Source: DASYYE01 sp035946955 (lineage in GTDB: Bacteria; Actinomycetota; Actinomycetes; Streptosporangiales; Streptosporangiaceae). Taken from it: DNA of 10,732 bases. Positions 6,710 to 10,732 of this stretch are shown piece after piece (the first letter of the stretch is position 1; each line of letters begins with the position of its first letter). Below the pieces are notes generated by a model that was not told where the DNA came from, made no database searches, and was given only the letters and a program-made list of their open reading frames with translations. Location: contig DASYYE010000255.1 in assembly GCA_035946955.1 (NCBI GenBank), forward strand, positions 1 to 10,732. The letters run 5' to 3'. Made by a program: the position numbers and the translations under genes.

Positions 6710-6928
6710 GTGATAGCCGTGCCGGACTCGCTGGAAATGCTGGTCACCGGCGACCCGGTGGCCGAAATCGACGCGGCGCTAACCCGCGCCGCCACCCAGC
6801 TCCGCACCGCCCACGCCACCTGCGACACCCCCACCATCGCGCGCCTGACCGCATGGATCGACTACTGGCTCGACCAGCGGCTCCAATTCGACTACCCCTG
6901 CCAGCAGACGCAGCCCATACACCCCTGA
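6710..6928 (+). CDS. Small hypothetical protein (72 aa)
   Basis: A 72-residue frame from GTG 6710 (GTG 6719 also possible) with strong GC3 bias and helical, acidic character: SLEMLVTGDPVAEIDAAL, LRTAHATCDTPTIARLTAWI and YWLDQRLQFDY. It lies 100 nt downstream of the KamA-like gene, same strand, and ends before a hairpin at 6991-7022. No SD is obvious. I do not recognise a named family, and its location suggests possible co-expression with the upstream hypoxia-type genes. Confidence 0.55.
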   Translation: MIAVPDSLEMLVTGDPVAEIDAALTRAATQLRTAHATCDTPTIARLTAWIDYWLDQRLQFDYPCQQTQPIHP

Positions 6929-6990
6929 CCAGACACCGGCCACGACCCACACTCGACCCGCAGCGCGGCATCGAGGGCACCGACAACCCC

Positions 6991-7022
6991 GCGACGTCTG
7001 ACCACTGACATTCAGACGACGC
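6991..7022. terminator. Stem-loop between convergent genes (possible bidirectional terminator)
   Basis: Arms GCGACGTCTGA (6991-7001) and TCAGACGACGC (7012-7022) pair at 10 of 11 positions around a 10-nt loop. It sits between the rightward small gene ending at 6928 and the leftward AbiV-type gene ending at 7049. No T-run, as is common in high-GC actinomycetes. Its right half is part of the repeat at 7003-7025. Confidence 0.5.
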
Positions 7023-7025
7023 CTC
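7003..7025 (+). repeat. Direct repeat, left copy (CTGACA-N6-YGACGC motif)
   Basis: Twenty-one of 23 bases are identical to 8497-8519 in the same orientation, 1494 bp away. The core reads CACTGACATTCAG, two variable bases, GACGCCTC. The two copies bracket the AbiV-type gene and the gene fragments to its right. Confidence 0.65.
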
Positions 7026-7048
7026 TCAGGCTGGTGCTGATGCTCCCG

Positions 7049-7726
7049 CTACTGGCTGGATTCCGTATCAGCGGTCTGTCCGTCCCCGCGAAGCAGCTGG
7101 CGGGTGATCGCGACAGCGGTATCAGGATCGGCCTGGAGAGCCTGCAGGGCGGTGGCCATCATGCCGTTGAACTCGCCGAGATGCTGCTGGAGATCCCGCA
7201 GCCGGTCGCGTACGGCCTTGTGGCACCACGCCTTCATGGCGACGTCGAGGACTGCCTGGACATCGCTGATCAGCTCGTGGGCTTCCTCGGTGGTGATGTC
7301 CGCTGGCAGCAAGACGGACCCGTCGGCGTAATCGACGTACAGCCCGCGCATCTTGCGCAGGTGCTCGCCGCGGACGGCATCGGCCAGTCGCCCGGCGGCG
7401 GCAAGGACCGGTCCGCCCGGCTCGCGGATCAGCAGGGACAGCAGCCCGCGGGCCCACATCAGTTTGTCCGTGTGGCTTGTCCACGCTGCCCAGAAGTCGT
7501 CATCGCCGCGGATGCCGAAGAACCTCACCGGCATCGGAAACAGGCCAAGGAGGCAAACGCAGGACTTGCCGACTTCTTCCAGCGCCAGCGTGGCCAGGGC
7601 ATGGGCCCTCGGGCCGCGCCCCGCATCTAGCAGCAGGCGCGCGTCATCGAGCAGGCCTTCCGCGTTACGAAGGCACGCCTGGATCAGCGTCACCAGGTCT
7701 TCGGATGGTGGGATCGCGCGGGTCAC
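7049..7726 (-). CDS. abiV: AbiV-family abortive infection protein (HEPN domain)
   Basis: A 225-residue protein from GTG 7726 with a weak SD-like CAGG upstream. The sequence follows the AbiV/HEPN pattern: an N-terminal helix with NAEGLLDDARLLLDAGRGPR (21-40), the hallmark AHALATLALEEVGK (41-54), then DDFWAAWTSHTDKL (76-89) and LRKMRGLYVDYADG (123-136), followed by ITTEEAHELISDV and C-terminal helices. In Lactococcus, AbiV blocks phage translation after interacting with an early phage protein; many HEPN proteins are RNases. Arg40 and His85 are candidate conserved polar residues, though I cannot confirm a canonical R-x4-6-H motif. It stands alone, with no antitoxin gene alongside, and is bracketed by direct repeats at 7003 and 8497, which suggests acquisition as a small defence cassette. 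Confidence 0.8.
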   Translation of the reverse strand: MTRAIPPSEDLVTLIQACLRNAEGLLDDARLLLDAGRGPRAHALATLALEEVGKSCVCLLGLFPMPVRFFGIRGDDDFWAAWTSHTDKLMWARGLLSLLIREPGGPVLAAAGRLADAVRGEHLRKMRGLYVDYADGSVLLPADITTEEAHELISDVQAVLDVAMKAWCHKAVRDRLRDLQQHLGEFNGMMATALQALQADPDTAVAITRQLLRGDGQTADTESSQ

Positions 7727-7896
7727 GTGCTAAGCCTGACACGATCAAGGCCGAGCCATACACGAAGCAAGCTCGCGCTGAGCCAGGGTTCGGCGGGTCG
7801 TGACGGGTCAGGTCCAGGCGGGTGGTCCATGTCGAGCCGGAACCGGCCGCAGGGGCTGATGTGGGAGCAGAACAGCGGGGAGAGCGCCCTGCGGTC

Positions 7897-8001
7897 GGTC
7901 AGCCGGCCCTGGTGACGGCCCGCGAGTACCGGGCGCGAGCCGGCCGCGACCATCGCCTGTGCGGTGAGACCCCCCATATAGCCGGTGGCCCCGTACAACA
8001 C
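7897..8001 (-). pseudogene. N-terminal fragment of a saccharopine dehydrogenase-like / trans-acting enoyl reductase gene
   Basis: Minus-strand translation from GTG 8001 gives VLYGATGYMGG, LTAQAMVAAGSRPVLAGR and HQGRLT, the Rossmann N-terminus of saccharopine-dehydrogenase-type NAD(P)-binding proteins (GATGYxG motif). Beyond about residue 35 the similarity stops and the frame runs on in unrelated Pro/Arg-rich sequence, so more than 300 residues are missing. The fragment directly follows the nitroreductase remnant, as expected for a formerly adjacent gene pair. Confidence 0.6.
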
Positions 8002-8173
8002 GGACTGTCAGCGGGTCCGTGTTCAGCGCCTTCGACGCCAGCATGCACAGACGCCGCGCGAGGCCGGCCCGGCCCAGAACCCGCTGGCGCTCTACCGGGT
8101 CGTCGTCATCGAGGATGCGCGCGGTCCCAGACCGCCACCCAGTGCGCATTCCGCTGACCTTGACACGCACCAC
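7994..8173 (-). pseudogene. C-terminal fragment of a deazaflavin-dependent nitroreductase-family gene
   Basis: The minus-strand frame gives VVRVKVSGMRTGWRSGTARI, LDDDDPVERQRVLGRAG and SKALNTDPLTVRV. This resembles the C-terminal part of nitroreductase/deazaflavin-dependent oxidoreductases (RARILxDDDPxxRQR..., then a terminal T-D-L-x-T-V-R strand). The N-terminal cofactor-binding part is not present upstream. The assignment is by pattern memory and could be wrong at family level, but the region looks like gene debris. Confidence 0.4.
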
Positions 8174-8245
8174 AGCGACGTCCAGGACCGAACAGACCAC
8201 GCCGTTACCGATGCCCGCCACCCCCCACCCCAAACCACGAGCCAA

Positions 8246-8471
8246 GGCAGCTAGCCCGGACGGTGACGACGGTCGCCGCAGCGGGGCACCCAGCCAGAAC
8301 CCGCCCCCTGACCCGCACGGCCGGGCAGCTGGTCACCGCCACCCGCCCGGCCGTACCCCAAGACAGCACCCGCCAGTCCCCGAGGCGGCCTCAGCATGGC
8401 CCAGTGACCGCACCTGACAACACCCGGCGTGGCGACGCCGCAGACCCTCAGGCGTGCAAGGAGTTACAACC
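8246..8471. other. Intergenic stretch without a supported gene
   Basis: Pro/Arg/Thr-rich chance frames only. The sequence (many CCGC/ACCCG runs) lacks SDs and recognisable protein motifs. It lies between the gene fragments and the repeat at 8472-8524. Confidence 0.4.
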
Positions 8472-8524
8472 CACTGACAATCTCATGACGCATCATCACT
8501 GACATTCAGGTGACGCCTCACACC
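8472..8524 (+). repeat. Direct repeat, right copy: two tandem 25-nt units of the CTGACA...TGACGC motif
   Basis: Unit 1 (8472-8496) and unit 2 (8497-8521) agree at 19 of 25 positions; both read CACTGACA, six variable bases, TGACGC. Unit 2 is 21/23 identical to 7003-7025 and its end, TGACGCCTCACACC, matches the minus-strand copy at 3274-3261. The conserved methyltransferase remnant begins immediately to the right. Confidence 0.6.
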
Positions 8525-8934
8525 ACCCCGACACCCAGCGGCTGATCGACTTCGGCCAGCCACTGGCGGTCCTGTTCGTCGCAGTCCTGCACTTCATACC
8601 TGACTCAGACCAGCCACACGCCCTCGTGGCCAGGTACCTCCATGCCGCCGCCCCCGGCAGCTACCTCGTCCTCTCCCACGTGACAACCGACCCGAGCCCA
8701 CGCACCGCCGCCAAGGTCTAACGGGTCTACGCCAGCACCACCAACCAGGCCGCACCCCGCCCACGCACCGACATCCTCGCCTTCTTCGATGGCCTAGACC
8801 TCACCGAACCGGGCCTGGCACCCGTCGCGCAGTGGCGACCCCAGCAACCCATCCACGATGACCCAGCGAAGGGATGGATACTCGGCGGGCTCGCCCGCAA
8901 GAACGGGCAGAACGAGGTTCGCGCATCCGCCTGA
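8521..8934 (+). pseudogene. SAM-dependent methyltransferase pseudogene (DUF574/Methyltransf_19 type), 5'-truncated with internal stop
   Basis: The plus-strand frame from 8521 reads HHPDTQRLIDFGQPLAVLFV, AVLHFIPDSDQPHALVARYL, HAAAPGSYLVLSHVT, then after an in-frame TAA (8719-8721) RVYASTT, RTDILAFFDGLDLTEPGLAP and VAQWRPQ to TGA 8932-8934. This is the C-terminal half of the DUF574-type methyltransferases common in actinomycetes (compare the PVALLLVAxLHFxPD and FFDGLELVEPGLV signatures). The N-terminal SAM-binding half (DIGTGLPT region) is missing and the frame is cut just where the repeat at 8497-8524 lies. A truncated start plus a nonsense codon means it is not functional. Confidence 0.8.
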
Positions 8935-9451
8935 CCAGGCCCAGCAGTGGACCGCGCCTTCCCCACACAGGGAATGAATCACCTCCGTAACCAGATCCCT
9001 CGACGCGCCGTCACGAGCCCCGCACACCACAGACGGGCAGCAGGTCATCAACCTCATCGGCCACGCCCACGCGAATCGTCGGCACGGCGGCGCACGCCGA
9101 GCTGGTCGCGCACGCCTCGACCGTCTGTCAACCTTCCGGCTGCTTCCCAGTCCTGCCAGGCACGCTTGCTGATCCCAGGGCTGCCGAGACCTTCGCTGGT
9201 GCAACGGCTGTCAAGCTCTCGGATCGCGACGGCGACTATCCAGCCGTGGGCGAGATGATGCGCCGGCAGCGGCAGCTGCCCGCAGCAGGACTGGATCTCA
9301 CCCGCGATCGCATGCAGCAGGCCGATCCTCTAGCGGCGCCACACGCCGGATCCTCCCGCTAGTCTGTCCCAAGGTCACCACCCCCACGCTGCCCCGTCCC
9401 GCGCTGCGCACCGGGGGAGGCCCTCAGGACGGGTCTGCTCCCTGGTACTTC
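8935..9451. other. Intergenic stretch with a possible terminator-like inverted repeat
   Basis: No gene is supported. One plus-strand frame (about 9150-9360) gives a protein-like piece (KLSDRDGDYPAVGEMMRRQ) without SD or known family, perhaps gene debris. An inverted repeat CTAGCGG (9330-9336) / CCGCTAG (9356-9362) lies about 90 nt beyond the stop of the leftward phosphotransferase gene and could end its transcript. Confidence 0.35.
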
Positions 9452-10339
9452 TCAGCCCACGGGCTTCCAAGGCCATGGTCGCGGGCCGTGCCGCCCTCGC
9501 AGGCAGTCGACACGTAGGCGGGCTTCCTCCTGGTACTGCGGGTGCTCGGCCGCGAGCTGCGCTGCGTAGCACGTGACCCGGAGTTCGCGGATGTCTCTGA
9601 ACGTTTCGAAGCCTGTCCAGGCTGTGACGTCATAGCCGTAGGTCTGGCAGAACTCCGCGTACTGCGTGCTGGTGATCAACGCGGTGGTCACGTGCTTGAA
9701 TGCAGTGGAGACAAGATCCCACTCTCGGGGGCCGATGGAACAGCGTTCCAGGTCGAGCAGGACGACCTGCCCGCCGCCGGAAGCCATGACATTGCCCGAC
9801 CAGGCGTCGCCGTGGACCACGCAGACTTCCAGGCCCCCGGCCACGGTGGCCCACTGGCCCTCCAGCTCAGCCAGCCTTTCCATCAGCCAGGCGCGGTCAC
9901 CGTCAGGCAGGGTGACAGACCCTTCGATGCGCTCGGCCAAGCGGACGAAGGGGCGGAGCGGGCCCAATGGCACCCCGGCGGGGACAGGCAGGGCATGCAG
10001 TCGCTTGAGCACGGTGGCCACCTGGACGGGGGTTCCTTCGCGCAGATCTGTCAGCTCGTGCCAGAAGGTGACACTGCGCCCATCGACCTCCACCGGCTGG
10101 TCGATGCCCTCAAGTGCCGCAACGGCTGCCACGCCGGCGGCATTGAGCCAGTGTGAGACAGCGACTTCCCGGCGGGCGGTCCCCTGCTGCCCGGGCCGTG
10201 ACACCCGCGCGACCAGATGCCCCGGCAGGCGGAAGACCGCGTTCTCTCCCAGGCGGATGGGTTCAGCACCCTCGGCGGGCAAGCCCACCGCCGCGCAGGC
10301 CCGGGAGAGGACCTGCCAGCAGGCGGACTCGTCTGTCAC
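9452..10339 (-). CDS. Aminoglycoside phosphotransferase (APH)-fold family protein
   Basis: A 295-residue protein. The kinase-like fold is shown by the Brenner-type catalytic loop VVHGDAWSGN (His176, Asp178, Asn183) and the Mg-binding strand VLLDLE (Asp196), followed by IGPREWDLV (202-210). The N-lobe has an IRLGENAVFRLPGHLVARV pattern (28-46). The key catalytic residues are intact. Members phosphorylate aminoglycosides, choline/homoserine-like metabolites or unknown small molecules; this divergent actinobacterial type should not be assumed to give antibiotic resistance. The start GTG 10339-10337 overlaps the TGA (10338-10336) of the upstream regulator remnant as GTGA, indicating translational coupling to a formerly intact regulator gene. 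Confidence 0.85.
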   Translation of the reverse strand: MTDESACWQVLSRACAAVGLPAEGAEPIRLGENAVFRLPGHLVARVSRPGQQGTARREVAVSHWLNAAGVAAVAALEGIDQPVEVDGRSVTFWHELTDLREGTPVQVATVLKRLHALPVPAGVPLGPLRPFVRLAERIEGSVTLPDGDRAWLMERLAELEGQWATVAGGLEVCVVHGDAWSGNVMASGGGQVVLLDLERCSIGPREWDLVSTAFKHVTTALITSTQYAEFCQTYGYDVTAWTGFETFRDIRELRVTCYAAQLAAEHPQYQEEARLRVDCLRGRHGPRPWPWKPVG

Positions 10340-10732
10340 GCCGCGCCGATCAGCGCGCTGACGCGATCACGCAAGTCAGCGGCTGCCCGGTCCCGGCCGT
10401 GCCGGCTGGCGGCGCTGCGGAGTTCGCGCAAGGTGTCCGTCACTCGCCTGGAACGGACACGGCCCGCGTCCTCCATGGCCCGCTGGGCGACTGCGCTGGC
10501 CTCGCTGGGGTCTCCCCTAACCATGACGAGTGTCGCCAGTTTGATGCCGGAGAAGGCCCTCGACCGGGCGTAAGCGTCTGGGTGGCCGTTGACAGCGTCG
10601 GTGAGACGCTGGATGGCCGACGGCCGAAGTTCCCTATACCGCGTTCACCTCGAAGAAGAGCAGGGCGATCACCGCCCGGCTGGTCGTCCGCCGGGTCAAA
10701 GACCGCAACCGCCACGCAGCGGCCGGCCAGTA
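10336..10732 (-). pseudogene. C-terminal part of a TPR-containing XRE-type regulator, frameshifted and cut by the window edge
   Basis: The three minus-strand frames supply consecutive pieces of one familiar C-terminus: VAVAVFDPADDQPG (frame ending near 10675), then VIALLFFEVNAV (about 10672-10637), then YRELRPSAIQRLTDAV, DAYARSRAFSGIKLATLV, GDPSEASAVAQRAMEDAG and SRRVTDTLREL to TGA 10336. In intact actinobacterial HTH-TPR regulators these are contiguous (DDQPxW...FFDEA...). Each frame has early stops (for example TGA near 10698 and TAG near 10636), so at least two indels, near 10675 and 10640, are needed. The last piece (to about 10642) is intact. Sequencing error is an alternative explanation. 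Confidence 0.55.

Noticed and set aside
5212..6837. 541-codon open frame on the minus strand
   Set aside because: It is antisense to the KamA-like gene, which has a strong SD, GC3 bias and family motifs. The antisense translation is Gly/Ala/Arg-rich with no family signature.
7995..8015. ACGGAC / GTCCGT short hairpin at the junction of the two gene fragments
   Set aside because: Only 6-bp arms, no associated terminator features and no recurrence; too weak to call.
8794..9204. 136-codon minus-strand frame
   Set aside because: It overlaps the methyltransferase remnant in antisense and is rich in Arg/Cys/Trp, as chance frames in high-GC DNA are.

Overview
The window is high-GC DNA with strong G/C bias at third codon positions. 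Its gene content (a DosR/DevR-type hypoxia box, a PPOX-family protein, an actinobacterial KamA-like protein, a DUF574-type methyltransferase remnant, and a TPR-regulator remnant next to an aminoglycoside phosphotransferase-fold gene) points to a chromosomal accessory region of an actinomycete, probably a Streptomyces/Streptosporangiales-type organism. The genus cannot be fixed from this sequence.

Positions 1-3212 (minus strand) hold an apparent operon: a leaderless-looking XRE-type regulator with a 29-bp palindromic operator on its promoter, then a Zn-finger/PD-(D/E)xK nuclease-like protein resembling the REase partner of the prokaryotic PIWI 'pPIWI-RE three-gene island', then an unrecognised gene that runs off the left edge. 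If the assignment is right, the pPIWI-RE and DinG-helicase genes should lie just outside the window. This is the most likely 'system' here. Behind the operator (3263-3334) lies a small tandem array of a 24-nt motif that recurs near 7.0 and 8.5 kb.

Positions 3600-4112 carry a two-TM membrane protein with a DUF4314-like domain. Positions 4687-6928 look like a dormancy/hypoxia segment: a near-perfect DosR-type box ahead of a PPOX-family protein, then a KamA (lysine 2,3-aminomutase-like) protein in which the radical-SAM cysteine triad has decayed to a single Cys, then a short unknown protein.

Positions 7003-8520 are bounded by two direct copies (21/23 identical) of the repeat and hold an AbiV-type HEPN abortive-infection gene plus fragments of a deazaflavin-dependent nitroreductase gene and a saccharopine-dehydrogenase-type gene. 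Positions 8521-8934 are a 5'-truncated DUF574-type methyltransferase pseudogene with an internal stop. The right end (9452-10732, minus) has an aminoglycoside phosphotransferase-fold gene translationally coupled by a GTGA overlap to a frameshifted C-terminal remnant of a TPR/XRE regulator. Overall the window is a mixed defence and decay island: two candidate anti-phage modules, shared short repeats and several broken genes around a hypoxia-responsive pair.
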